22,518 bases of DNA from an uncultured Actinomycetes bacterium. Lineage in GTDB: Bacteria; Actinomycetota; Thermoleophilia; Solirubrobacterales; 70-9. The notes below the pieces were generated by a model. That model saw only the letters and a list, made by a program, of their open reading frames with translations, was not told where the DNA came from and made no database searches. Both the position numbers and the translations under genes were made by a program. The stretch is from the NCBI GenBank assembly GCA_946886425.1, contig CAMPIP010000015.1, positions 1 through 22,518 of the forward strand, read 5' to 3'. Each line of letters starts with the position of its first letter. Positions within the stretch are counted from its first letter, which is position 1. Positions 1-6,527 of this stretch are shown piece by piece.

Positions 1-186
1 GATCAGCTCCCCCGCCGCCGACTCGGCCAGCACCTCGTCCTCCTGGCAGGCCGCGTAGACGTCCTCGAACCGGTGGGCCAGCTCCAGCGTCGCCGGGTCG
101 ACGATCGCGAACTCCTCCTCGAGGCCGATCGTGAAATCGGTCGAGGACTCGAATCTCTCGCGTGCGAGGTCGAGATCGAGCGACAA
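1..186 (-). CDS. GCS2-type glutamate-cysteine ligase / carboxylate-amine ligase (N-terminal fragment)
   Basis: Only the first 62 codons are inside the window; the gene runs off the left edge. The frame begins with TTG at 186-184 and reads MSLDLDLARERF, then the motif FTIGLEEEFAIVDPATLEL at about residues 18-36. The (I/V)GLEEEF-(x)-(V/I)DP-T-EL pattern is the N-terminal signature of the GCS2 (YbdK/EgtA-like) family of ATP-dependent carboxylate-amine ligases, which join glutamate to cysteine or similar amines. There is no in-frame start upstream because the frame would enter rex, and the TTG lies 5 nt after the rex stop, so translational coupling to rex is likely. No clear ribosome binding site is visible. 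A true gamma-glutamylcysteine synthetase role is unproven; many homologues have unknown substrates. Its place after a glutaredoxin-like gene and rex fits thiol metabolism. Confidence 0.8.
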   Translation of the reverse strand, partial: MSLDLDLARERFESSTDFTIGLEEEFAIVDPATLELAHRFEDVYAACQEDEVLAESAAGELI

Positions 187-191
187 GGGAT

Positions 192-848
192 CTAGGCCAG
201 GTAGAAGTAGAGCGCGTAGAGCAGGTCGACGGCCGGGCTGGAGGTGTGAACGGTCACCTCCGGCGGCACCTGGAGGAGCTGCTCGGAGTAGTTGAAGATG
301 ATCTTGACGCCGGCCTTGACGAGGCGGTCGGCGACCTCCTGGGCGGCATCGGCGGGGACGGCGAGGACGCCGACGACGATCTGTTCCGCCTCGACCGCCG
401 CCTGCAGCTCGTCGATGTCGCGCACCTCGAGCTCGCCGATCTTTGTCCCGACCACGGCGGGGTTGACGTCGAACATCGCCACCACCTGGAAGCCGTGGTC
501 GGCGAAGATCGCCGAGCTGGCGATCGCCTGGCCGAGGTTGCCGGCCCCGAACAGAGCGATGTTGTGCTGGCCGGAGGTGCGGAGGATCTTGCGGATCTCC
601 CCGACCAGCGACTCGACGTTGTAGCCGACGCCGCGCTTGCCGAACTTGCCGAAGCCGGAGAGGTCGCGGCGGATCTGGGTCGGGTTGATGTGCGTGTACT
701 CGGAGAGCTCCTGCGAGGAAATCGTCTCGCGGCCCATCTTGCGGGCCTGGGTCAGCACCTGCAGGTAGCGCGAGAGCCGCGCGGCGACTCCCAGCGAGAG
801 CCGGTCGCCTTCGACCGGCAGTCCGGCCGCTTCGTATTCCTCGATCAC
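192..848 (-). CDS. rex: Redox-sensing transcriptional repressor Rex
   Basis: Rex senses the NADH/NAD+ ratio and represses respiratory and fermentative genes when NADH is low. The protein has an N-terminal winged helix (residues about 15-75, with TQIRRDLSGFGKFGKRGVGY, the recognition helix and wing that are hallmarks of the family), then a Rossmann fold with the NADH-binding turn ALFGAGNLGQAI, and a C-terminal domain-swapping helix ending in DLLYALYFYLA. Length (218 aa from this start, 221 from the alternative) is normal for the family. Two GTG starts are possible: 857, and 848. I prefer 848 because GTGA overlaps the upstream stop by 4 nt and a GGGGG stretch sits 10 nt before it. It lies in the tsaB-rimI-tsaD-grx-rex operon. 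No Rex operator (TTGTGAA-N4-TTCACAA) is seen near the gene. Confidence 0.95.
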   Translation of the reverse strand: MIEEYEAAGLPVEGDRLSLGVAARLSRYLQVLTQARKMGRETISSQELSEYTHINPTQIRRDLSGFGKFGKRGVGYNVESLVGEIRKILRTSGQHNIALFGAGNLGQAIASSAIFADHGFQVVAMFDVNPAVVGTKIGELEVRDIDELQAAVEAEQIVVGVLAVPADAAQEVADRLVKAGVKIIFNYSEQLLQVPPEVTVHTSSPAVDLLYALYFYLA

Positions 849-1102
849 CTCGACCACGCCCCCACAGTATCGAGCCTGGCCCGCAGGCCGGCCTCGTCGA
901 GGACCAGCTCGGAGACGACGATGCCGTCGACCTCGACCACGGGGATCTTCTCCAGGTGGCGGCGGAAGAGCAGGTCGTTGCTCTCGATATCCACCTCGTG
1001 GAGGCCGAAGCGATAGCCCTCCTCGTGGAGGGCGACGATCTTCGCCAGCGCTTCCTCGCAGAGGTGGCAGCCGGGGCGCGAGTAGACGACGACGTCGGCC
1101 AT
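845..1102 (-). CDS. Glutaredoxin-like thiol-disulfide protein
   Basis: This 85-aa protein has the compact thioredoxin fold of glutaredoxin-like (DUF836-type) proteins. It opens with VVVYSRPGCHLCEEA, giving a CxxC pair at residues 12 and 15, and carries the conserved cis-proline segment KIPVVEVDG in the second half. It probably reduces disulfides or mixed disulfides in the cytoplasm, but the electron donor and clients cannot be read from sequence. Its ATG overlaps the tsaD stop (TGATG), and its own stop overlaps the rex start, so the three genes are translationally coupled. Adjacency to a NADH-sensing repressor and to a GCS2-type ligase is consistent with a thiol/redox role. The family assignment is firm, the physiological function is not. 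Confidence 0.88.
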   Translation of the reverse strand: MADVVVYSRPGCHLCEEALAKIVALHEEGYRFGLHEVDIESNDLLFRRHLEKIPVVEVDGIVVSELVLDEAGLRARLDTVGAWSR

Positions 1103-2115
1103 CAGCGGGCGCCCGCCGGGGCGCGCTCGCCGGTCGCGAAAGCGTCGTAACCGAGGTAGTCCGGGTAGGGCATCGGGGTCGCGAAGCGGGCCGCCGAGCC
1201 GATCATCGCGGCGTTGTCGGTGCAGAGCGCCAGCGGCACCAGCTTCAGCCGCACCCCGCGCCGCTCGCAGAGCGCCGCGACCGCCTCGCGCAGGGGACCG
1301 TTGGCGGCGACGCCGCCGCCCAGCGCCACCGCCTCCCAGTCGCCCCGCTTGAGAGCGCGGTCGAGCTTGCTGGTCAGCTGGCGGACCACAGCGGCCTGGA
1401 AGGAGGCGGCGAGGTCGGCGCGGCGCGCGGCGACGCCGTCGGGGCCGAGGTCACGGCAGCGGTAGACGAGCGCCGTCTTGAGGCCGCTGAAGCTGAAGTC
1501 GAGGCCGGGGTCGCGGGCCATCGCCACCGGCATCTCGAAGGCTTCCGGGTCGCCGTCCTCGGCCAGCTTCTGCAGCGCCGGGCCACCCGGGTAGCCGAGC
1601 CCGAGCAGCCGCGCCGACTTGTCGAAGGCCTCGCCGGCGGCGTCGTCGCGGGTCTGGCCGAGCAGCTCGTAGCCGGCGTGCTCGCGGACGCCGGCCAGCA
1701 GGGTGTGGCCGCCGCTGGCGACGAGACAGAGGAAGGGGGGCTCGAGCGGCTCCGGCTCGAGGAAGTTGGCGGCGACGTGGCCCTGCAGGTGGTCGACCGG
1801 GATCAGCGGCAGGCGGCGGCCGGCGGCGAGCGCCTTGGCGGTGCTGACCCCGACCAGCAGCGCCCCGATCAGGCCCGGCCCGGCCGTCACCGCGACCGCC
1901 TCGACGTCGTCGAGGCTCGCCCCCGCCTCGTTCAGCGCCGCCTGCACGACCGGCGTCGCCAGCTCGAGGTGGTGGCGCGACGCGACCTCGGGGACGACGC
2001 CGCCGTAGCGCCCGTGCGCCTCGGCCTGCGAGGAGATCACGTTGGCGAGGATCCGCGGGCCATCGAGGACCGCGGCGCAGGTGTCATCGCAGGAAGTCTC
2101 TATCGCCAGGAGCAA
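1102..2115 (-). CDS. tsaD: tRNA N6-adenosine threonylcarbamoyltransferase TsaD
   Basis: TsaD (Kae1/YgjD) transfers the threonylcarbamoyl group from TC-AMP to A37 of tRNAs that read ANN codons, working with TsaB and TsaE. The 337-aa product is full length. It starts MLLAIETSCDDT, the ASKHA phosphate-1 strand; the metal-binding HxxxH is HLQGH at residues 109-113; further conserved blocks are AGPGLIGALLVG, LDFSFSGLKTAL, ALGGGVAANGPLR and TDNAAMIG near the C-terminus. The start is TTG at 2115, 10 nt after the rimI stop, with GAGGCGG about 8 nt ahead as ribosome binding site. No ATG or GTG fits better, because the family N-terminus begins at this point. The gene is between rimI and the glutaredoxin-like gene, a conserved actinobacterial tsaB-rimI-tsaD order. 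Confidence 0.97.
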   Translation of the reverse strand: MLLAIETSCDDTCAAVLDGPRILANVISSQAEAHGRYGGVVPEVASRHHLELATPVVQAALNEAGASLDDVEAVAVTAGPGLIGALLVGVSTAKALAAGRRLPLIPVDHLQGHVAANFLEPEPLEPPFLCLVASGGHTLLAGVREHAGYELLGQTRDDAAGEAFDKSARLLGLGYPGGPALQKLAEDGDPEAFEMPVAMARDPGLDFSFSGLKTALVYRCRDLGPDGVAARRADLAASFQAAVVRQLTSKLDRALKRGDWEAVALGGGVAANGPLREAVAALCERRGVRLKLVPLALCTDNAAMIGSAARFATPMPYPDYLGYDAFATGERAPAGAR

Positions 2116-2125
2116 AGTCGCCGCC

Positions 2126-2596
2126 TCAGTCGAGCCACATGATCAGCGCGTCCTCGCCGTTGTCGTGGTAGTAGCGGGGACGCACGCCGGCGGAGCGAAA
2201 GCCGAACTGTTCGTACATGGCGATGGCCTGGCGGTTGGAGACCCGCACCTCGAGGGTGAAGGGGAGCGCCCCCTCGGCGTCGCCGATCAGGCGGGTGAGC
2301 AGCCGCGAGGCGACGCCGCCGCGGCGCCGCTCCGGCGCCACGGCGATGTTCATCAGGTGCCAGACCTGGTCGTAGCGCGAGCAGATCACGTAGCCGAGCA
2401 GCTCGTCGCCGAGCTGGGCCGCCAGGCAGATCCCCGACGGCTTCGAGAGCTCCAGGACGAACATCGCCAGCGACCAGGGGGTCGGAAAGGAACGGCGCTC
2501 GATCGCGATCACCCCCGGCAGGTCGCTGTAGGCGAGCCGGCGGACCTCGACCTCGGCGGTCACCTCACTCGGGTCTCGGGACAGAATCTCGCTCAC
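2126..2596 (-). CDS. rimI: Ribosomal-protein-alanine N-acetyltransferase RimI
   Basis: This is a GNAT acetyltransferase; RimI acetylates the N-terminal alanine of ribosomal protein S18 in E. coli. The acceptor region reads VRRLAYSDLPGVIAIERRSFPTPW, strand 4 gives LMNIAVAPERRRGGVASRLL with the acetyl-CoA pyrophosphate loop (R-R-x-G-V-A/G), and the C-terminal half has LEVRVSNRQAIAMYEQFGF with the N-A-MY-FGF signature of the RimI subgroup, followed by RPRYYHDNGEDALIM. I take the GTG at 2596 as start (156 aa) because GGAGAGG lies about 5 nt before it. An ATG at 2611 would add five residues but would place the same AG-rich motif inside the gene. The 5' end overlaps tsaB by 32 nt, so the two are probably translationally coupled. 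Placement between tsaB and tsaD is typical. Confidence 0.93.
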   Translation of the reverse strand: MSEILSRDPSEVTAEVEVRRLAYSDLPGVIAIERRSFPTPWSLAMFVLELSKPSGICLAAQLGDELLGYVICSRYDQVWHLMNIAVAPERRRGGVASRLLTRLIGDAEGALPFTLEVRVSNRQAIAMYEQFGFRSAGVRPRYYHDNGEDALIMWLD

Positions 2597-3260
2597 GCCA
2601 CCTCTCCGCATCCGGAGGTCTGAGGTAGATCGGGTCTAGCGGGCCCGCCTCCGCCGCTCTCCCAGCCGCCGCGAGAGCGCAGATGTGCCGCGCGGCAACC
2701 CGGTGAACGGGATCGGCGTCGTCCGCTATCGGGATCGCATATCGGGACAGCTCGTCCCGGAATCGTACCGCCCCCGAACCGGCCGCTCGCGGCGGCACGC
2801 CGAGCGTCTCGAGGCGCTCCAGCAGCCCCTGGGGGCGGCAGACGAAGGGCTCCCAGAGCCGCTCCCCCGCCTCGGAGTAGAGCGCCGCGAAGACCTCGCC
2901 GCGGCGGGCGTCGCAGACGACGAGCCTGGCCCCCGGTCCCTCGATCCCCATCGCCAGCGCGTCGAGGGTGCAGACGCCGGTCGCCGGCAGGCCGAGGCTG
3001 GCCGCGAGGCCGCGGGCGGTGGCGATCCCGATCCGGACGCCGGTGAAGGAGCCGGGCCCGAGGCCGACCGCGATCAGGTCGACCTCCTCCCAGCCGCCGG
3101 CGGCGCCCGCCGCCCGCTCGACCTCGGTCAGCAGCGTACTGGCGTGCCTGGGGCTCCCGTCGGCGGAGAGGCCCAGCAGCGACTCATGCAGCGACTCGCC
3201 GTCGCGCCAGGCGCAGGCGGCGGTGTCGGGGGTCGCGGTATCGAAGCCGACGACGACCAG
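2565..3260 (-). CDS. tsaB: tRNA threonylcarbamoyladenosine biosynthesis protein TsaB (unusual start)
   Basis: TsaB is the catalytically inert partner that dimerises with TsaD in t6A synthesis. The ASKHA N-lobe shows VVVGFDTATPDTAACAW, then the family-defining block GLGPGSFTGVRIGIATARGLA and later VVCDARRGEVFAALY. The start is problematic. The only standard start in frame is GTG at 3332, which would add 24 Ser/Lys-rich residues translated through the end of the preceding gene and has no ribosome binding site. A CTG at 3260 gives a 231-aa protein starting exactly where the family starts (MVVVGFDTAT) and has AGGG 8 nt before it, 10 nt downstream of the preceding TAG. I chose CTG as the better-supported but non-standard start. 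The gene product itself is certain. The C-terminus overlaps rimI. Confidence 0.88.
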   Translation of the reverse strand: MVVVGFDTATPDTAACAWRDGESLHESLLGLSADGSPRHASTLLTEVERAAGAAGGWEEVDLIAVGLGPGSFTGVRIGIATARGLAASLGLPATGVCTLDALAMGIEGPGARLVVCDARRGEVFAALYSEAGERLWEPFVCRPQGLLERLETLGVPPRAAGSGAVRFRDELSRYAIPIADDADPVHRVAARHICALAAAGRAAEAGPLDPIYLRPPDAERWRERDSVPRPE

Positions 3261-3270
3261 GGCGGTGGCC

Positions 3271-3645
3271 CTAGCTCTTGACCCGGAAGACGAAGCTGCC
3301 GACTTTTTTTCCTTCGACGAACCAGGTGACACGGTGCTTGCCGGGGATCGTCGACGTCACCTTGTTGACGTACAGGGTGCCCTTGGTCGCTTCCTGTTTC
3401 TGGGCGCAGAGGTTTTTGCCGCTGGGGAACTTGACGCAGACGCTGTAGACGACGTCGCCTTTGAGGCTTTTGAAGAAGGCGCCCTTTTTGCTCTTCTTCG
3501 GACAGAGGTGCGACGGCTTCGCGTTCTGGGAGACCCCGCAGCCGACGTAGTGCCTGTACGCCGCCGCACCTGCCGTCGCGGGCGCCGCGCTCGCCAGCAG
3601 TCCGGTCGCGACCACAACCGCCGCAAGCGCTTTCATTGCCTTCAT
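3271..3645 (-). CDS. Secreted basic Cys/Lys-rich protein of unknown function
   Basis: I do not recognise this 124-aa protein. It begins with a clear Sec signal peptide: MKAMK, a hydrophobic stretch to about residue 20 and small residues (APATAGAAA) giving a likely cleavage near residues 25-29. The mature part of about 95 residues has four cysteines (36, 48, 70, 80), enough for two disulfides, about 16 lysines and only three acidic residues, so it is strongly basic. The C-terminal third alternates hydrophobic and polar residues (TLYVNKVTSTIPGKHRVTW, then GSFVFRV), suggesting a beta-sandwich. ATG at 3645 has GGAGG 9 nt upstream. Lysines are mostly AAA, unlike the AAG-rich neighbours. It sits in front of tsaB with its own likely promoter, so tsaB-rimI-tsaD may depend on its transcript. 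Confidence 0.85.
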   Translation of the reverse strand: MKAMKALAAVVVATGLLASAAPATAGAAAYRHYVGCGVSQNAKPSHLCPKKSKKGAFFKSLKGDVVYSVCVKFPSGKNLCAQKQEATKGTLYVNKVTSTIPGKHRVTWFVEGKKVGSFVFRVKS

Positions 3646-3681
3646 TCGCCCATCCCTCCGTAAATCGAGTTTCAGTCGCCG

Positions 3682-3687
3682 ATGCTA
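3682..3687 (-). promoter_or_regulatory. Putative -10 element for the secreted-protein/tsaB operon
   Basis: On the minus strand TAGCAT at 3687-3682 lies 36 nt before the ATG at 3645, with TTCAGG 18 nt further upstream as a weak -35. The downstream gene has a good ribosome binding site (GGAGG, 9 nt before ATG), as expected for a leadered transcript. The tsaE stop is at 3745, so this 99-base gap can separate two transcription units. Evidence is motif and position only. Confidence 0.35.
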
Positions 3688-3744
3688 CAAGCTGGCCTCG
3701 CCCTCCCTGAACACCGCCGGATCGCCGAGGCTGCGGCGGCGGTC

Positions 3745-4161
3745 CTACCAATCGACCTCAACCTGGCGGCGATCGCCGCCGAGGTGGCGCAGGCGCACCT
3801 CCAGAGCCGGCCTGCCGAGCGCCTCCGCGCCGGCGTCGGGCCACTCGACGAAGGCGATGCCGTCGGCGCCGAGGTAGTCGTCGAGCAGGGCCGGGTCCTC
3901 GCCCTCGAGGGTCTGCAGGCGGTAGAGGTCGAGGTGGGAGACGGGCAGGCGGCCGCCGCCGTAGCGCTGGCCGATCGTGAAGGTCGGCGAGGTGACGTGA
4001 TCGGTGACGCCGAGGGCCCGGCAGGCGCCGCGGATCAAGGTCGTCTTGCCGGCGCCGACGTCGCCGACCACCAGGACCAGGTCGCCGGGTCGCAGCCGCT
4101 CGGCGACGCGGGCGCCGAGCGCCTCGGTCTCAGCGGCGGAGCTGGTCTCGAGCGTCTCCAC
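3745..4161 (-). CDS. tsaE: tRNA threonylcarbamoyladenosine biosynthesis ATPase TsaE
   Basis: TsaE is the ATPase that resets the TsaB-TsaD complex during t6A synthesis. The 138-aa protein is of normal length. The P-loop GDVGAGKTT is at residues 33-41, followed by the family blocks VTSPTFTIGQ and LDLYRL and the C-terminal VEWPDAG segment (Walker-B-like region of the family, usually (V/I)EW). GTG at 4161 shares one base with the UDG stop (TAGTG), so translation is probably coupled. It is the last gene of the fmdB-udg-tsaE unit and is separated from its partners tsaB and tsaD by a secreted-protein gene with its own promoter, an interruption of the usual tsaE-tsaB-rimI-tsaD string. Confidence 0.95.
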   Translation of the reverse strand: METLETSSAAETEALGARVAERLRPGDLVLVVGDVGAGKTTLIRGACRALGVTDHVTSPTFTIGQRYGGGRLPVSHLDLYRLQTLEGEDPALLDDYLGADGIAFVEWPDAGAEALGRPALEVRLRHLGGDRRQVEVDW

Positions 4162-4841
4162 TAGCCGAAGAAGCCGAGCTGGTCGGCGGGCGGCGGTGGG
4201 TCGTCGGAGGCGCCGGCCTCGGCGATCTCCTCGGCGCTCGGCACCGGGGTCAGCGCCGGTCGCGCCAGGAGCTCCGGGATCGTCGCGAAGTCGCCGCGAA
4301 GGGTCTCCTTGACGGCCGGCGTCCGCAGCGCCGCCGCCGGGTGGAAGAGCGGCATCAGGAAGACCATCCGGCCGCCCAGCTCGTGCACCTGTGGGGTGCC
4401 GCGGACCTTGGTTATCCCGGTCGGGCTACCGGTCAGCAGCTTGGTGGCGAAGTTGCCGAGCGTGCAGACGACCTTCGGCTCGATCAGCCGCACCTGCTCG
4501 AACAGGTATGGCTCGCAGGCAGCGATCTCGGCCGGCTGCGGGTCGCGGTTGCCGGGCGGGCGCGACTTGAGGACGTTGGCGATGAAGACGTCCTCGCGGG
4601 AGAGCCCGATCTCTTCCAGCATCTGGTTCAGCAGCTGCCCAGCGCGACCGACGAAGGGCAGCCCCTGGCGGTCCTCTTCGGCCCCCGGCGCCTCGCCGAC
4701 GAACATCAGCTCGGCGTCGGCGTTGCCGGCCCCGAAGACGGCTTTGGTGCGGGTCTCGTGCAGGGGGCATTTGCTGCACGTGGAGACCTCTTTGTAGAGC
4801 GCGACCAGCTCCGCGCGCCGCTGCTCTGCGGTGGCGCTCAC
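4161..4841 (-). CDS. Family 4 (Fe-S) uracil-DNA glycosylase
   Basis: It removes uracil arising from cytosine deamination or misincorporation, the first step of base excision repair. Family 4 is recognised by four cysteines that bind a [4Fe-4S] cluster: C22 and C25 (CSKC) and C109 and C126 (CX16C), all present. Motif A reads [21 protein letters not shown] (residues 48-68) and motif B is [11 protein letters not shown]. The C-terminal 30 residues are Pro/Ala/Asp-rich and probably disordered. I chose GTG at 4841 (226 aa): it has GGGAGGAAGG 5 nt before it and overlaps the fmdB stop as GTGA. The frame is open further upstream but that extension is antisense-like, Arg/Gly-rich coding noise across fmdB. 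Most likely the main cellular UDG, though a second cannot be excluded. Confidence 0.93.
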   Translation of the reverse strand: MSATAEQRRAELVALYKEVSTCSKCPLHETRTKAVFGAGNADAELMFVGEAPGAEEDRQGLPFVGRAGQLLNQMLEEIGLSREDVFIANVLKSRPPGNRDPQPAEIAACEPYLFEQVRLIEPKVVCTLGNFATKLLTGSPTGITKVRGTPQVHELGGRMVFLMPLFHPAAALRTPAVKETLRGDFATIPELLARPALTPVPSAEEIAEAGASDDPPPPADQLGFFG

Positions 4842-5122
4842 TCCGCCTTCCTCCCCCCCGGCCGCACCGACTCCCCGGCCGCCCGCTTCTTGCGCGACTC
4901 GGCGATCCGGTCCTGCCGCGCCGCTTCCCGCTCGACCCGCCGGGACTCGCCCGAGCGCGCCTTCGCCCCCCGGGGCTGCCGCCCCGCCGGCGAGACGGCG
5001 GACATCAGCCGCCGGGTCCGCTCCGACCCGCAGCTCGGACAGGCCGGTGCGGTCGCCTCGACCGCGATCAGCTCCTCGAACCGCTCGCCGCACCCCTCGC
5101 ACTCGAACTCATAGATCGGCAT
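4838..5122 (-). CDS. FmdB-family zinc-ribbon regulatory protein
   Basis: This 94-aa protein begins MPIYEFECEGCGERFEEL, the standard opening of the FmdB/CxxC-CxxC-SSSS family. The zinc ribbon uses C8/C11 and C28/C31 (CPSCGSE). After residue 45 the chain is Arg/Ser/Ala-rich and highly charged (RRVEREAARQDRIAESRKKR), probably a helical or disordered nucleic-acid-binding tail. The family is named after a putative regulator of a formamidase operon, but its molecular role is unknown. The ATG at 5122 has GGGGGA 2-7 nt before it; a longer frame to 5185 lacks homology. Its stop overlaps the UDG start (GTGA), so it is the first gene of a coupled fmdB-udg-tsaE unit. A TACGAT hexamer 8 nt upstream of the ATG may be the -10. 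Confidence 0.88.
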   Translation of the reverse strand: MPIYEFECEGCGERFEELIAVEATAPACPSCGSERTRRLMSAVSPAGRQPRGAKARSGESRRVEREAARQDRIAESRKKRAAGESVRPGGRKAE

Positions 5123-5130
5123 TCCCCCGC

Positions 5131-5136
5131 ATCGTA
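5131..5136 (-). promoter_or_regulatory. Putative -10 element (TACGAT) for fmdB-udg-tsaE
   Basis: TACGAT on the minus strand at 5136-5131 ends 8 nt before the fmdB ATG at 5122. The 70-base gap between panB and fmdB contains no gene and no hairpin that looks like a terminator. The spacing predicts an almost leaderless mRNA; the GGGGGA between hexamer and ATG could still act as a weak ribosome binding site. Confidence 0.4.
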
Positions 5137-5192
5137 CGACGAGCGCTGTCGACTTTTTCCACGCCAGGGCGAGGACAAACTCCACCGCTCGT

Positions 5193-6122
5193 TCAGGGCA
5201 GCGGCTCCCAGTCCCAGGAGCTCTTGGAGCTGAGGCTGTCCTCCTCGAGGTAGCGACGGAACTCGTCCAGCTCGGCGGGCTCGACGCCGTAGACGTGGTC
5301 GGGCTCGGGAAAGTGGCGGGTGCGGACCTCGTCGCCGTAGCGGCGGACGGCGTCGACCATCTCGTCGTGGACGTCGGCGTAGCGCTTGACGAATTTGGCG
5401 ACGTGGCCGGTGGTGATCCCGAGCAGGTCGTGGAAGACGAGCACCTGGCCGGCGGTCGAGTGGCCGGCGCCGATGCCGATCGTCGGGATCTCCAGCTTGC
5501 CGACGAGGGCCTCGGTGATCGCCGCCGGAACCGCCTCGATCACGATCGAGAAACAGCCCGCCGACTGCAGCGCCAGGGCGTCCTCGTGGAGCTGGATCGC
5601 GGCGCCGGCGGTCTTGCCCTGGGCTTTGTAGCCGCCCAGCGCGGTCGCGGTCTGCGGGGTGAGGCCGATGTGGCCCATCACCGGGATCCCCGACCGGACG
5701 ATCGCCCGGGCCCGTTCGGCGGAGATGCCGCCGGCCTCGAGCTTGACGCACTGGCAGCCGGTCTCCTTGACCAGCCGCTGGGCGTTCTGGATCGCCAGCT
5801 CGTTGCTCGCCTCGTAGCTGCCCATCGGCATGTCGCCAATCATCAGCGGCGTCTTCAGACCGCGGCGGACGGCTTTGCCGAGCACCAGCATCTCCTCCAG
5901 GGAGACCATCTCGGTGCCGGGGTAGCCGAGCACGACGTTGGCGGCCGAGTCGCCGACGAGGACGATGTCGACGCCGGCCTCCTCGGCGACGCTCGCCGAC
6001 GGGTAGTCGTAGGCGGTGACCATCACGATCGGTTCGCCGTTCGCCTTCATCTCGGCCAGCCGCGGCAGGCTGACCGGGCGGCGGTCGGCGGGAGCGGTAT
6101 GGGAGCGGGCGCCGGAGCTCAT
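5193..6122 (-). CDS. panB: 3-methyl-2-oxobutanoate hydroxymethyltransferase (ketopantoate synthase)
   Basis: PanB adds a hydroxymethyl group from 5,10-methylene-THF to 2-oxoisovalerate, making ketopantoate for pantothenate and CoA. The TIM-barrel protein (309 aa) shows the family blocks MVTAYDYPSA, the Mg-ligand strand VLVGDSAANVVLGY, PLMIGDMPMGSY, KLEAGG, PVMGHIGLTPQ, the catalytic glutamate in FSIVIEAVP, and TIGIGAGHSTAGQVLVFHDLLG. The N-terminus is about 15 residues longer than the conserved start (RPVSLPRLAEMK), common in actinobacteria. ATG at 6122 overlaps the panD stop as ATGA, so PanD and PanB are translationally coupled. It is the last gene of panC-panD-panB. The C-terminal Ser/Trp tail after about residue 290 is lineage-specific. 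Confidence 0.97.
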   Translation of the reverse strand: MSSGARSHTAPADRRPVSLPRLAEMKANGEPIVMVTAYDYPSASVAEEAGVDIVLVGDSAANVVLGYPGTEMVSLEEMLVLGKAVRRGLKTPLMIGDMPMGSYEASNELAIQNAQRLVKETGCQCVKLEAGGISAERARAIVRSGIPVMGHIGLTPQTATALGGYKAQGKTAGAAIQLHEDALALQSAGCFSIVIEAVPAAITEALVGKLEIPTIGIGAGHSTAGQVLVFHDLLGITTGHVAKFVKRYADVHDEMVDAVRRYGDEVRTRHFPEPDHVYGVEPAELDEFRRYLEEDSLSSKSSWDWEPLP

Positions 6123-6499
6123 GAGAGCAGCACCTCGGGGTGGCTGTCGACCGCGACCGGCTCGTTGGCGTCGTCGACGTGAACGACCACCGGCGAGTAG
6201 GTCTCGAGGTCGCTCTCCTCATAGACCGCGAAGGAGGCGACGATGATCTTGTGGCCGGGCTCGACCAGGTGGGCGGCGGCGCCGTTCACCTGCATCGTCC
6301 GCGAGCCGGGCTCGCCGTCGATCACGTAGGTGACGAAGCGGGAGCCATTGTCGATGTCCCAGACGTGGACCTGCTCGTTGGTGACCAGGTCGGCCTGGGC
6401 CATCAGCTCGGTGTCGATCGTGATGCTGCCGATGTAGTCGACGTCGCAATCGGTCACCGTCGCCCGGTGGATCTTCGACTTCAGCATGTGCCTCTGCAT
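6119..6499 (-). CDS. panD: Aspartate 1-decarboxylase proenzyme
   Basis: PanD makes beta-alanine from aspartate, the other half of pantothenate. It is made as a proenzyme that cleaves itself at Gly-Ser to create a pyruvoyl cofactor; here the site is YIGS with G24-S25. The N-terminus MQRHMLKSKIHRATVTDCD is the canonical family start, and VNEQ-type, NGSRF, YVI-GEPGSR and NGAAAHL blocks follow. I chose ATG at 6499 (126 aa, family-typical) because AAGGAGAG lies about 4-11 nt upstream. A start at 6541 would overlap panC and add 14 non-conserved residues. The gene lies 28 nt after panC and overlaps panB by 4 nt. A C-terminal tail of about 12 residues (EPVAVDSHPEVLLS) is probably flexible. Confidence 0.97.
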   Translation of the reverse strand: MQRHMLKSKIHRATVTDCDVDYIGSITIDTELMAQADLVTNEQVHVWDIDNGSRFVTYVIDGEPGSRTMQVNGAAAHLVEPGHKIIVASFAVYEESDLETYSPVVVHVDDANEPVAVDSHPEVLLS

Positions 6500-6527
6500 G
6501 ACTCTCCTTATGGGGATGGGGAGCGGT

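Noticed and set aside
246..257. GTGAACGGTCAC inside rex as a possible Rex operator
   Set aside because: Rex sites need GTGAA-N4-TTCAC, with six bases between GTGA and TCAC; here there are four, and it lies in the coding region far from the promoter.
4842..5102. 87-residue N-terminal extension of the uracil-DNA glycosylase
   Set aside because: It is a shifted reading of fmdB, Gly/Arg/Ala-rich without motif, and a GTG with a strong ribosome binding site begins exactly at the family N-terminus.
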